From Streptomyces sp. VRA16 Mangrove soil (GTDB taxonomy: Bacteria; Actinomycetota; Actinomycetes; Streptomycetales; Streptomycetaceae): DNA of 64,000 nt. Where the stretch lies: positions 62,001-126,000 of the forward strand of contig NZ_JAFVLN010000016.1 of the NCBI RefSeq assembly GCF_017377775.1, given 5' to 3'. Position 1 is the first letter of the stretch, and each line of letters starts with the position of its first letter. This document shows positions 42,160 to 50,838 of this stretch, piece by piece. The position numbers and the translations under genes are program-made. The notes beneath the pieces are model-generated. The model searched no databases, had not been told where the DNA came from, and saw nothing but the letters and a program-made list of their open reading frames with translations.

Positions 42160-45051
42160 GTGCGGAACACCTCCGGCGGGAACGGGTCCACTGGGTTGGG
42201 CGAGTCGGACGGTTCGGGCTCGCCGGAGAGTGGCGTGCCGTCCGGGGTGGTCGCGGGTCCTTCGGCCTCTGATGGTTCTCGCGGGCCGAGCGCGCCGCTC
42301 CCCGCGCCCCTTCCCGAGGTGCCCCGCGGCAAGCGGAAGCGCGTGCGCAACCGGCTGATCGTCGCCGTCGCCGTGGTCGCCGCCGCCGTCGCCGGAGCCG
42401 GAGCGCCCGCCGTGCTGGCCGCCTCCTCCCAGGTGGGGGACTCCCAGACACTCGTCGACGACGCCGCGCTCACCCAGCAGGCGCTCGCCCTCTCGCACGC
42501 GCTCGCCGACGAGCGGGACGAGGTCACCGCCTTCATCGCCGCCGGCCGGCCCGAGGGCCAGGGGCTGAGCGAGGGACGCAGCGCACGCGTCGACCGACAG
42601 GTGGAGGAGCTGCGCACCGAGGCCACCGGGGCCCTCAAGAGCACCCTCGGCGAGGTCGCCGCCGTCCGCCGCGCCGCGCTCACCGGCAAGGAGTCCGCGC
42701 TGGAGGCGCACACCGCGTACTCCGACACCATCGCCGAACTGCACCGGCAGGCCGAGGAACTGGCCGACCGGATCCCGGTGCGGGCCGGCGCGGGCGCCCG
42801 CTCCCTCGCCGATCTGGACCGCGCGGTCGACCAGGCCTCCGCCGCACGCGGGCTGCTGCTCGCCGCCTTCTCCGTGCCGAAGCCGAGGACCGTCGTCGAC
42901 CCGATCACCGGCCTCGCGACCACCAGCGGCGAGTCCTCCGCCGACCGCAAGCGGCGCGACGAGCTCAGCGCCGCCGCCCTGCAGGCCCGGGTCCGCGAGC
43001 AGGCCGCCCTCGACGACTTCCACGAAGCCGCCCCGAAGGCGTCCGTGGACGCGTACGACTCGACGGTCACCGGACCCGACGTCACCAAGGCCGAGACGTA
43101 CCTGGAGCGGCTCACCGACGCCCCGACCCTGTCGGACGCCGAGCTCGGCTACAGCAAGAAGACCGTGGACGGCATGGACGCCGCGCTGACCTCCCGTATC
43201 GATCTGATGCGCGGCACCGAGTCGGCCCTCGGCGACCAGCGGCTCAAGAGCCTCGAACAGCTCCGTGACGACGACGTGACGGCCCTGGAGATCAGGATCG
43301 CCCTGGTCGGCGTCCTGCTGCTGGCCGCCGTCGGCGTGGCCATGGGCACCGCCCGCTCGCTGACCCGGCCGCTCGCCGTGCTGCGGATCGGCTCCGCCCG
43401 GCTCGCGGAGACGCCCACGACCGAGGAACCGGTCAAGTTCACCGGGCGCAACGACGAGTTCGCCCAGGTCGTCCGCTCCGTCAACGCCCTGCACGCGCAC
43501 GTCCTCGCCCTCCACGAGCGCGTCACCACCCTGGAGTCCGACCGCCGGCACCTGATCGGCGAGCGGCAGCGGATGGCCGACGACCGGGACGCGCTGCGCG
43601 CCGAGCTCGCCAACGCGGCCTCCCAGCTGGAGCGCGCCAAGGGCGCGATACACGGCACGTTCGTCAACCTCGCCCTGCGCACCCTCGGCCTCGTCGAGCG
43701 CCAGCTCGGCGTCATCGAGGGCCTGGAGGAGCGCGAGCAGGACCCCGAGCGCCTCAGCACCCTCTTCAAGCTCGACCACTTCGCCACCGTCATGCGGCGT
43801 CACAGCGAGAACCTGCTGGTCCTCGCGGGCGCCGAGCACGGCCAGCAGCACGCGGGCAGCGTGCCGCTCGTCGACGTGGCGCGCGCCGCCGTCTCCGAGA
43901 TCGAGCGGTACGAGCGGGTGCGCATCGCCGCGCTGCCGCCGCACGCCCACATCGCCGGGTTCGCCGCCGACGACCTCAGCCACCTCGTGGCCGAACTCCT
44001 GGAGAACGCCACGTCGTTCTCGCCGCCGGACGCCGCCGTCGAGGTCTCCGGCTGGCTCCTGGAGAACGGCGAGGTCATGCTCTCCGTCCAGGACGAGGGC
44101 ATCGGCATGGCCGAGGACCGGATGCGGGAGCTGAACAACCGGCTCGCCGCGTTCAGCCCCGAGCAGGCCCACGACCCGGAGGACACCGACGGCCTCGGAC
44201 TCGGCCTGTACGTCGTCGCGCGGCTCGCGGCGCGGCACGGGATCCGGGTCCGGCTGCGGGAGCAGAAGCAGGGCGGCATCGCCGCCGTCGCCGTCCTGCC
44301 CACCGCGCTGCTCGCCGCCGCGCCCGCCGCGTCGGTGCCGCCCGCCGTGGTGGTCCCGGGCGGTGCGCCCGCCGTGCATCTGCCCGGCTCCGAGGCGGAG
44401 GCCAACTCCAACGTCCTGGCGGGCCGTTCGACGCCGGAGCCGTCGTCGGGTGATCCGCTGATCGAGGCCGCGGAAGAGGCCGTACGCGTGGCGGAGGCGG
44501 AGGCCGTGGCCGAGGAGGAAGCGGCGCCTGCGGTCGAGCCCGCGCCTGTCTCCGAGTCCGAGTCCGAGTCCGAGTCCGAGTCCGAGACGACGATGGAGCT
44601 GGTCGCGCCGGTACCGCCGGAGCCGGCCCAGCCGGAGCCCCAGCGCACCGTCCCGGACCCCCAGCGCACCGTCCCGGAGGCGACGGCCGCACCGGCGGTC
44701 CCCGCCCCCCTGCCCGTGCGTGCGCCGGCCCCCGCTCCCGAGCCCGACTCCCACGAGCGCACGCCCGACGCGGGCACCGCTCGCAGCGAGGACATGCCCG
44801 CCCAGCGCGCCCCCCAGCGGGAGCGCCTGACGGACAAGGGCCTGCCCAAGCGGACTCCGAAGATCGCCGCTCCCGCCCCCGCTCCGAAGCCGCGCACCGG
44901 CTCCGTCGACGCGGAGGCGCTGCGCCGTCGGCTCGGCGGCTTCCACCGGGGCGCCCAGGAGGGGCGGCGCGACGTGGAGGCCGAGATCGCCGACACCACA
45001 GCACGTATTGGAGAAGCCAAGGGGGACACAGCCGAGGAGGCAAGCAGTTGA
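42160..45051 (+). CDS. cvnA: conservon protein CvnA: nitrate/nitrite-sensor-type histidine kinase-like protein
   Basis: A 963-residue membrane protein. TM1 is at about 65-88 and TM2 at about 378-402; the extracellular part between them (about 290 residues) is helical and resembles the NIT sensor domain. A HAMP-like segment follows, then the dimerisation region RLSTLFKLDHFATVMRRHSE with LVLAG, and HATPase boxes ELLENATSFSPPDAAV and DTDGLGLGLYVVARLAARHG. From about 750 it is low-complexity, Pro/Glu/Ser-rich, with a SESESESE run and a duplicated PQRTVP. In conservons this kinase-like protein signals through the CvnB-C-D complex rather than a response regulator. GTG 42160 is the best start. The stop overlaps cvnB (TTGA). 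Confidence 0.9.
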   Translation: MRNTSGGNGSTGLGESDGSGSPESGVPSGVVAGPSASDGSRGPSAPLPAPLPEVPRGKRKRVRNRLIVAVAVVAAAVAGAGAPAVLAASSQVGDSQTLVDDAALTQQALALSHALADERDEVTAFIAAGRPEGQGLSEGRSARVDRQVEELRTEATGALKSTLGEVAAVRRAALTGKESALEAHTAYSDTIAELHRQAEELADRIPVRAGAGARSLADLDRAVDQASAARGLLLAAFSVPKPRTVVDPITGLATTSGESSADRKRRDELSAAALQARVREQAALDDFHEAAPKASVDAYDSTVTGPDVTKAETYLERLTDAPTLSDAELGYSKKTVDGMDAALTSRIDLMRGTESALGDQRLKSLEQLRDDDVTALEIRIALVGVLLLAAVGVAMGTARSLTRPLAVLRIGSARLAETPTTEEPVKFTGRNDEFAQVVRSVNALHAHVLALHERVTTLESDRRHLIGERQRMADDRDALRAELANAASQLERAKGAIHGTFVNLALRTLGLVERQLGVIEGLEEREQDPERLSTLFKLDHFATVMRRHSENLLVLAGAEHGQQHAGSVPLVDVARAAVSEIERYERVRIAALPPHAHIAGFAADDLSHLVAELLENATSFSPPDAAVEVSGWLLENGEVMLSVQDEGIGMAEDRMRELNNRLAAFSPEQAHDPEDTDGLGLGLYVVARLAARHGIRVRLREQKQGGIAAVAVLPTALLAAAPAASVPPAVVVPGGAPAVHLPGSEAEANSNVLAGRSTPEPSSGDPLIEAAEEAVRVAEAEAVAEEEAAPAVEPAPVSESESESESESETTMELVAPVPPEPAQPEPQRTVPDPQRTVPEATAAPAVPAPLPVRAPAPAPEPDSHERTPDAGTARSEDMPAQRAPQRERLTDKGLPKRTPKIAAPAPAPKPRTGSVDAEALRRRLGGFHRGAQEGRRDVEAEIADTTARIGEAKGDTAEEASS

Positions 45052-45542
45052 CTGCGCCCACCCCTGCACTCAACAACCCTGCACTGAGTTCCGCAGCACG
45101 CAATCTGCACTGGCTGCTGACCAACCTGGTGGAGGAGGTGCCAGGACTCCTCTCCGTCGCGGTCGTCTCGTCCGACGGGCTGCTCCTGCTCTCCTCCGAC
45201 CCGGGCCACAGCCGGCAGCAGGGGGCCACCGACCACAGCGGCGGCCCCAAGGGCTCCAGCGCCGACCTGGCCACGATCGTGTCCGGCGTCGGCAGCCTCA
45301 CCATCGGCGCCGCCAAGCTGATGGACGGCGGAGGCGTCAAGCAGACCATGGTCGCGATGGAGGAGGGCAGCCTCTTCGTCATGTCCATCAGCGACGGTTC
45401 CCTGCTCGGCGTGCACGCCACCCCGGACTGCGACATGAGCGTCATCGCCTACCACATGGCGCTCTTCGTCGGCCGTGCCGGGCACGTCCTGACGCCCGAA
45501 CTCCGCAGCGAGCTGCGCCAGTCGATGGAGAGCACCCGATGA
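45048..45542 (+). CDS. cvnB: conservon protein CvnB: roadblock/LC7 domain protein
   Basis: A 164-residue roadblock/LC7 protein (NLHWLLTNLVEEVPGLLSVA, then VVSSDGLLLLSSDPG and CDMSVIAYHMALFVGRAGHV). Such proteins act as regulators or scaffolds of small GTPases, here CvnD. TTG 45048 is used: GAGGAGG lies 8 bases upstream and the TTGA overlaps the cvnA stop, so translation is coupled. An insert QQGATDHSGGPKGSS between the first strands is Gly/Ser-rich. The stop overlaps cvnC (ATGA). Confidence 0.93.
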   Translation: MTAPTPALNNPALSSAARNLHWLLTNLVEEVPGLLSVAVVSSDGLLLLSSDPGHSRQQGATDHSGGPKGSSADLATIVSGVGSLTIGAAKLMDGGGVKQTMVAMEEGSLFVMSISDGSLLGVHATPDCDMSVIAYHMALFVGRAGHVLTPELRSELRQSMESTR

Positions 45543-45955
45543 CACCCGGCAGTACGGGCCCCGCCCCGAGCAAACTCCCCGTACGCGGCGGTGACCGCAA
45601 ACCCGCCCGCGTACGCCCCTACTCCCTGACCGGAGGCCGCACCCGCTTCGGGCACGTCCTCCTCGTCGAGACGTTCGTCGCGGCTCTCGAAGCGCCGGAC
45701 GAGCGCCTCGAGCTCGGCAAGGGCACGCTCGCGGGCGTGATGCCGGAGATGCGCGCCATCGTCGAACTGTGCCGCCGCATGCGCACGGTCGCCGAGATCG
45801 CCGCGCTCCTGAAAATGCCCCTGGGCGTGGTCCGCGTGCTCCTGAGCGACCTCGCCGACCAGGGAAAGATCCGTGTGTACGGAACCGGTCACGGCCCGGG
45901 ACAGCCGGACCGCGCGCTGCTCGAAAGGGTGCTGAGTGGACTCCGCCGTCTCTGA
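45539..45955 (+). CDS. cvnC: conservon protein CvnC: DUF742 protein
   Basis: A 138-residue DUF742 protein (RVRPYSLTGGRTRFGHVLLV, later MRAIVELCRRMRTVAEIAAL and PLGVVRVLLSDLADQGKIRV). The second half resembles a winged helix. It is the third member of the conserved four-gene conservon set and probably part of a membrane-associated complex with CvnA, CvnB and CvnD. ATG 45539 overlaps the cvnB stop by 4 bp; the 3' end overlaps cvnD by 20 bp. Confidence 0.93.
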   Translation: MTPGSTGPAPSKLPVRGGDRKPARVRPYSLTGGRTRFGHVLLVETFVAALEAPDERLELGKGTLAGVMPEMRAIVELCRRMRTVAEIAALLKMPLGVVRVLLSDLADQGKIRVYGTGHGPGQPDRALLERVLSGLRRL

Positions 45956-46565
45956 ACTCCTCGATGGACTCCCCGTCGAAGAGGAGCAGTTGCAGGCCTG
46001 GCAGACCGACAAGAGCCGGGCCCCCATCGCCACGAAGATCGTGGTCGCGGGCGGTTTCGGCGTGGGCAAGACGACCCTGGTGACCGCCGTCTCCGAGATC
46101 CAGCCCCTCCAGACGGAGGCGCTGATGACGCAGGCGAGCGAGGACACCGACGATCTGACGGCCACGCCGGACAAGACGACCACCACCGTCGCCATGGACT
46201 TCGGCCGCATCACGCTCGACGACGACCTGGTGCTCTACCTGTTCGGCACGCCGGGCCAGCAGCGGTTCTGGTTCATGTGGGACGACCTGGTGCGCGGCGC
46301 GATCGGCGCGGTCGTGCTCGCCGACACCCGGCGCCTGTCGGACTGCTTCCCGGCCCTCGACTACTTCGAGAGCTGCGGGCTGCCGTACGTCGTCGCCGTC
46401 AACCACTTCGACGGGACCGAGGAGTTCGACGCGACCGACGTGCGCGAGGCGCTCACCGTGCCCCCGCACGTGCCGGTTCTGATCATGGACGCGCGGCGCC
46501 GGATCTCGGTGATCGAGACGCTGCTCTCCCTGGTCGCCCACGCCCTCGACGCCACCCCCGTATAA
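45936..46565 (+). CDS. cvnD: conservon protein CvnD: Ras/Arf-like small GTPase
   Basis: A 209-residue bacterial small GTPase. G1 is GGFGVGKTT (39-47), TTTTVAMDFGRI covers the switch I threonines, and G3 reads LFGTPGQQRFWFMW, with GTPGQ in place of DTAGQ. The NKxD specificity motif appears as VNHFD, a known deviation in this family. It should be controlled by the roadblock protein CvnB and the kinase-like CvnA. GTG 45936 overlaps cvnC by 20 bp and completes the four-gene operon; the monooxygenase gene follows after 34 bp. Confidence 0.93.
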   Translation: MDSAVSELLDGLPVEEEQLQAWQTDKSRAPIATKIVVAGGFGVGKTTLVTAVSEIQPLQTEALMTQASEDTDDLTATPDKTTTTVAMDFGRITLDDDLVLYLFGTPGQQRFWFMWDDLVRGAIGAVVLADTRRLSDCFPALDYFESCGLPYVVAVNHFDGTEEFDATDVREALTVPPHVPVLIMDARRRISVIETLLSLVAHALDATPV

Positions 46566-46599
46566 CTCCCCTTCTTCATAAGCAAGTTAGAGGCCACCC

Positions 46600-47856
46600 A
46601 TGTCACGGAAGATACTCGTCGTCGGAGCCGGCCAGTCCGGTCTCCAGCTCGCCCTGGGGCTCCAGTCCCACGGCTACGAGGTCACGCTGATGTCCAACCG
46701 CACCGCCGACGAGATCCGCTCCGGCCGGGTCATGTCGACGCAGTGCATGTTCGACACGGCGCTGCAGCACGAGCGCGATCTGCAGCTCAACTTCTGGGAG
46801 ACCCAGGCCCCCCGGATCGAGGGCCTCGGCGTCTCGGTCGCCGCGCCCGGCTCGCACGACCCGGGCCCGACGCAGCGCGCCATCGACTGGGTGGGCAAGC
46901 TCGACGGCTTCGCCCAGTCCGTCGACCAGCGCGTGAAGATGGCGGGCTGGATGGAGACGTTCGCGCAGCGCGGCGGCCAGCTGGTCATCCACGGCGCGGC
47001 GGTCTCCGACCTCGACTATTTCTCCCGTACCTACGACCTGGTGCTGGTCTCGGCCGGCAAGGGCGAGCTGGTCTCCATGTTCTCCCGCGACCCGGAGCGC
47101 TCCCCGTACAGCGAGCCGCAGCGCGCGCTCGCCGTCGCCTACGTCCACGGGCTCGGCCCGCGCCCCGAGCACCCCGACTTCGACGCGGTCCGCTGCAACC
47201 TGGTCCCCGGTGTCGGCGAGCTCTTCGTCATGCCGACGCTGACCACCTCCGGCCGCGCCGACATCCTCTTCTGGGAGGGCATCCCGGGCGGCCCGCTCGA
47301 CGCCTTCCGCGACATCAAGAACCCCTCCGAGCACCTGGCGCTCACGCTGGAGCTGATGGAGAAGTTCACGCCGTGGGAGTACGCGCGCGCCACGAAGGTT
47401 GAACTGACCGACGCCAACGGCACGCTGGCCGGCCGGTACGCCCCGACGGTCCGCAACCCCATCGGGCGTCTCCCCTCCGGTGGCTCGGTCCTCGGCGTCG
47501 CCGACGTGGTCGTCGCCAACGACCCGATCACCGGCCAGGGCTCCAACTCGGCGTCCAAGTGCGCGGCGGCGTACCTCGCCGCGATCGTCGAGCACGGGGA
47601 CAAGCCGTTCGACGAGGAGTGGATGCAGTCCGCGTTCGACCGTTACTGGGACACCGCGCAGCACGTCACCAAGTGGACGAACACCATGCTCCAGGCTCCG
47701 CCGGAGCACGTCCTCAACCTGATCGGCGCGGCCGGCCAGCTCCAGCCCGTCGCCGACCGCTTCGCGAACGGCTTCAACAACCCGGCGGACTTCGAGAACT
47801 TCTTCTACGACCCGGAGAAGACGGGCGCCTACCTCTCCTCCCTCACCCCCGCCTGA
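46600..47856 (+). CDS. styrene/indole monooxygenase-type FAD protein
   Basis: A 418-residue single-component flavoprotein resembling styrene monooxygenase StyA. It has the dinucleotide motif ILVVGAGQSGLQLALGLQ (residues 5-22), MSTQCMFDTALQHERDL, and a second FAD contact VADVVVANDPITGQGSNSAS. Such enzymes need a separate flavin reductase, which is not next door. ATG 46600 follows AGAGG. The gene lies 34 bp after cvnD in the same direction with no terminator between, so it is probably the fifth gene of the conservon operon. Its substrate is unknown. The repeat-rich region begins just after its stop. Confidence 0.85.
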   Translation: MSRKILVVGAGQSGLQLALGLQSHGYEVTLMSNRTADEIRSGRVMSTQCMFDTALQHERDLQLNFWETQAPRIEGLGVSVAAPGSHDPGPTQRAIDWVGKLDGFAQSVDQRVKMAGWMETFAQRGGQLVIHGAAVSDLDYFSRTYDLVLVSAGKGELVSMFSRDPERSPYSEPQRALAVAYVHGLGPRPEHPDFDAVRCNLVPGVGELFVMPTLTTSGRADILFWEGIPGGPLDAFRDIKNPSEHLALTLELMEKFTPWEYARATKVELTDANGTLAGRYAPTVRNPIGRLPSGGSVLGVADVVVANDPITGQGSNSASKCAAAYLAAIVEHGDKPFDEEWMQSAFDRYWDTAQHVTKWTNTMLQAPPEHVLNLIGAAGQLQPVADRFANGFNNPADFENFFYDPEKTGAYLSSLTPA

Positions 47857-47874
47857 CCCCCGGCCGACCCCGGC

Positions 47875-48122
47875 CGCCTTGGGCAATCTGTCGGGCCTCC
47901 GCCGCCTAGGACGGTCCGCCGCCGGTCGCCCGCGCCACCTTGGGCGGTCCGCCGCCGCCCGCCCCGGCCGCCTTGGGCAATCTGCCGCCATGGGCGGCAG
48001 GGTGGGCAAGGCGGCACCCCGGCGCGGGGTGAGCGCTCCAACCGGCCTCCAGCTCGGCCCGGCCCCGCCATCGCCGGGTGCGGGCCCGGTGGGGGCTGGT
48101 CGCGCAGTTCCCCGCGCCCCTG
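47875..48122 (-). repeat. left arm of a large inverted repeat
   Basis: About 250 bp whose reverse complement matches 51133 to about 51480. The best part, roughly 120 bp next to 48122, differs at few positions and includes an exact 22-bp dispersed repeat (48101-48122, ending GGGGAACTGCGCG on the other strand). Farther out, GCCTTGGGCAATCTGCCGCC-type units recur with more divergence. No protein-coding character seen. Confidence 0.75.
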
Positions 48123-48372
48123 GAGGCGCGTGGCTCCGCCACGGCCTCATCACACGGGGCTCCGCGCCCCCTGGAGGTACGTGGCTGCGTCGCGGTCTCG
48201 TCGCAGGGGGCTCCGCGCCCCCTGGAGGCGCGTGGCTGCGTTGCGGTCTCGTCGCAGGGGGCTCCGCGTTTCTGGAGGCGCGTGGCTGCGTTGCGGTCTC
48301 GGCGCACGGGGCCCCGCGTTTCTGGAGGCGCGCGGCTCCGCCACGGCCTCGGCGCACGCCGCCCCGCGCCCC
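48121..48372. repeat. five tandem 50-51-bp repeats ending at the NlpC stop codon
   Basis: Units at 48121, 48172, 48223, 48273 and 48323. Each starts TGGAGG, has CGTGGCTSCGYYRCGGYCTC in the middle and ends CCGCGCCCC or CCGCGTTTC. Units 1 and 5 resemble each other more than units 2-4. The array ends one base before the stop codon of the minus-strand NlpC/P60 gene. Confidence 0.85.
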
Positions 48373-49509
48373 CTACGGGGCCGAGCCGGCGGCGTAGCCC
48401 GTGTCCTGGCCCGACAGGGCATCCGGAGGCAAGACAGGCGCCCGGTACCCGGACATCGCCACCGCCCCCGGATCCGGCCGCACCGCCCCGAGCAACGGAT
48501 TCGCGGCGATCGGCGACACCTTCACCCGCGCCCCGGGCCGCGGCGCCTGCACCACCATCCCGTCCCCGAGGTACATCGCCACATGCGTCGCCTTCGGGAA
48601 GTACACGACGAGGTCCCCGGGCCGCAGCTCACTCAACGGCACGCGCGGCAACCGCGCCCACTGCTCCTGCGACGTCCGCGGAATCACCCGCCCCGCACGC
48701 GCCCACGCCTGCGACGTCAGCCCCGAACAGTCGAAGGACGCGGGCCCCTCGGCGCCCCACACATACGGCTTCCCGATCTGCCGGACCGCGTACGCGAGCG
48801 CCGCGTCCCCGGCCTTCGACGGCGCCCGCCCCGCCGAACTGAGCGCCCCCGACGCCATGAACGCCCGCTGCGCGTCGGCCGTCCCGGCGTCCTCAAGACG
48901 CGTCAGCTGCGCGAGCTGCTCCGCGCTGAGCGAGGCCAGCAGCTCCTCGACCTCCTTCAGGCGGGCCTGCACCGTGTCCCGGTCCTTCTTCTGCCGGTCG
49001 GCGAGCTGCAACTGCTCGTCGAGCGCGCCCTGCGCCCGCGTCGCCAGCTCGTCGGCCTGCTTCTCCCCGCGCACCAGGCGGTCCACGGTCGCCTCCTGCT
49101 CGCGCTGGGCCCGCCGGATCACATGTCCCTGGTCGACGGCGTGCTGTGGATCGCGGGCCAGCAGCAGCTGTACGTAGGGGGAGATCTCACTGCGCCCCTG
49201 GTACTGCTGCCGGGCGAGCCGCCCCGCCGCGAGCCGGCTGCGGTACAGCGCGCCGCGCGCCTTCGCCAGCTTCCCGTCCAGGGCGTCGGCCTCCTTGCGG
49301 CGCCCCTTGAGCTCCTCGGCCGTCGTGTTGTACGCCTCCGTGGCCTCCTCGGCCTGGCGGTACAGCCCCTGAAGCTCCGTCAGGAGTTCGGCGACGGAAC
49401 GGTTCTCCCCGTCGGGCCCCGGCTCGGGCGCCGCGCCCGCAGGCCCCGGCGCGAGCAGCGCCCCCGCGACGGCCGCCGTGCACACCCACCGCAACAACCT
49501 GCCTGACAC
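48373..49509 (-). CDS. secreted NlpC/P60 peptidoglycan hydrolase with coiled-coil N-terminus
   Basis: A 378-residue secreted endopeptidase. The signal peptide (RWVCTAAVAGALLAPGPAGA) is followed by a long coiled coil (about 38-200; for example YNTTAEELKGRRKEADALDG) and the NlpC/P60 domain: Cys261 in SFDCSGLTSQAW, WARLPRVPLSELRPGDLVVY and His309 in THVAMYLGDG. It should cleave D-glutamyl-diaminopimelate links, as RipA/PcsB-like proteins do, with the coiled coil regulating access. Start GTG 49509 has GGAGG seven bases upstream; GTG 49512 is adjacent. It sits between the arms of a large inverted repeat. Confidence 0.9.
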   Translation of the reverse strand: MSGRLLRWVCTAAVAGALLAPGPAGAAPEPGPDGENRSVAELLTELQGLYRQAEEATEAYNTTAEELKGRRKEADALDGKLAKARGALYRSRLAAGRLARQQYQGRSEISPYVQLLLARDPQHAVDQGHVIRRAQREQEATVDRLVRGEKQADELATRAQGALDEQLQLADRQKKDRDTVQARLKEVEELLASLSAEQLAQLTRLEDAGTADAQRAFMASGALSSAGRAPSKAGDAALAYAVRQIGKPYVWGAEGPASFDCSGLTSQAWARAGRVIPRTSQEQWARLPRVPLSELRPGDLVVYFPKATHVAMYLGDGMVVQAPRPGARVKVSPIAANPLLGAVRPDPGAVAMSGYRAPVLPPDALSGQDTGYAAGSAP

Positions 49510-49646
49510 CACGTCACCTCCGGTGCGGGCGGCCCGGTACCGGCCCGCACCGTGAACATGAACCGGCGGCACTCCGTCCGCATGGAAGGCTGCGCGAATC
49601 GGCCCAACACCTGCATCCCTTGAGGGGGCCGCGCGGCGAGCCGCCT

Positions 49647-50036
49647 TTACGCGGAGGCGCCCGTGCCCTCCCCGCTCCCCGCGCTCTCCCCGCTCTCCGG
49701 GCGGTCCCCTGCTTCCTCTACTTCCTCGCCCTTCCGGTCCTGCCCGTCCTTCTTCGACCACGGCCACTTCACGGACCGCTCGACCTTGCCGTCAGGCCGA
49801 TACGCGTACTGCCACTTCACGAGCTGCACGGCCTTGCCGCCGGGCACGGGCTCGCGCACGTACACGAGCACGGTGCCGGTCCCGCCGTCGGGATCCGGCA
49901 CCGGGACCTTGTAGACCTTGGGCGGATTGCCGGTGGCGGTGACCAGGACGGGCAGGCTGCGCCCGTCGAGGGGGCCACCGACGAACGGGATGTCTTCGCT
50001 CTTCACCTCACCAGTGTCCCCGGTGGGCGCCGTCAC
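49647..50036 (-). CDS. hypothetical protein
   Basis: A 129-residue protein I do not recognise. The central part is beta-like (IPFVGGPLDGRSLPVLVTAT, then VYKVPVPDPDGGTGTVLVYV and VQLVKWQYAYRPDGKVERSV), ending in a charged Glu/Gly/Ser tail. No signal peptide is visible. GTG 50036 is chosen; GTG 50009 (VKSEDIPFVGG) is an alternative that starts at the conserved-looking region. The stop is TAA, rare in this genome. It lies 77 bp from the TetR stop and in the same direction. Confidence 0.6.
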   Translation of the reverse strand: MTAPTGDTGEVKSEDIPFVGGPLDGRSLPVLVTATGNPPKVYKVPVPDPDGGTGTVLVYVREPVPGGKAVQLVKWQYAYRPDGKVERSVKWPWSKKDGQDRKGEEVEEAGDRPESGESAGSGEGTGASA

Positions 50037-50112
50037 GGCTCCAGGAGATCCGTCAGGTACCCGGGGACGGCGACGGTCTCGTGGACCTGGAGGGTGGCAG
50101 TGCCGTCCGTGG

Positions 50113-50838
50113 TCACAACAGATGCGCCGCGTCACTCACCACGGGCAGCACCCGCCGTGCCAGCTCGCCGACCGGACCGTCCGGGGTCTCCAGGGTGAGG
50201 GCGTGGCGGACGACGTCCGCGGTCTGGGTGTCCCGGGCCGCGGTGGCCACGAGCACCGCCATGAACTGGTCGACCAGCCCGTCCCGCAGCTCCTCCAGCG
50301 GCGGGTGCTTCTCCTCGTCGAGCCAGATCAGGGAGGCCGCCTCCACCGCGGTGATCCACATCCGGACGGTCATCCGCAGGCGCGGGCCCGGTTCGGCCTG
50401 GCCGAGGTGGTCCAGGATGTGGTCGGCCGCGGCCCGCCGCACCTCGTCCACGATCGCCGTGGTCCGCGAGGTCTCCACGACGCTGCCGCCCTGGAGCAGC
50501 GCCGCGAAGCCCATGTCGTGCTGGTCGACGAAGGCGAGATAGCGGTCGAGGGCGCGGGTCAGCCGGGCGGTGAGCGAGCCCTCGGGGGGCTCGGCGAAGC
50601 ACTGCTCCAGTTCGTCCGCGGCGGAGCGCAGTGCGGCCTCGTACAGCTGCTGCTTGCCGCCGGGGAAGTAGCGGTAGACGAGGGGGCGGGAGACGCCCGC
50701 GGCCTCCGCCACGTCGTCGAGCGAGACCTCTTCGGGGGCCCGGTGCGCGAACAACGACAGGGCCGCTTCGAGCAGTTGCTTGCGCCGCTCCTCGACGCTG
50801 AGCCTTCTGTAGGCGGGCGTGCCGGTTGCCGAGGTCAT
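50113..50838 (-). CDS. TetR family transcriptional regulator
   Basis: A 241-residue TetR protein. The HTH reads VSLDDVAEAAGVSRPLVYRY with FPGGKQQLYEAAL following; the C-terminal domain is helical with a probable hydrophobic pocket. ATG 50838 is the start. It is separated from the diiron gene pair by the repeat-rich block. A palindrome between those two genes (52487-52503) is TetR-like, so this regulator may control them, but the distance makes that inference only. Confidence 0.87.
   Translation of the reverse strand: MTSATGTPAYRRLSVEERRKQLLEAALSLFAHRAPEEVSLDDVAEAAGVSRPLVYRYFPGGKQQLYEAALRSAADELEQCFAEPPEGSLTARLTRALDRYLAFVDQHDMGFAALLQGGSVVETSRTTAIVDEVRRAAADHILDHLGQAEPGPRLRMTVRMWITAVEAASLIWLDEEKHPPLEELRDGLVDQFMAVLVATAARDTQTADVVRHALTLETPDGPVGELARRVLPVVSDAAHLL

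Noticed and set aside
42157..45069. A 970-codon open frame opposite cvnA
   Set aside because: Gly/Arg-rich shadow of cvnA; the opposite strand has all expected kinase boxes and operon overlaps.
46566..46599. Terminator between cvnD and the monooxygenase gene
   Set aside because: The 34-bp gap has no stem; this favours co-transcription.
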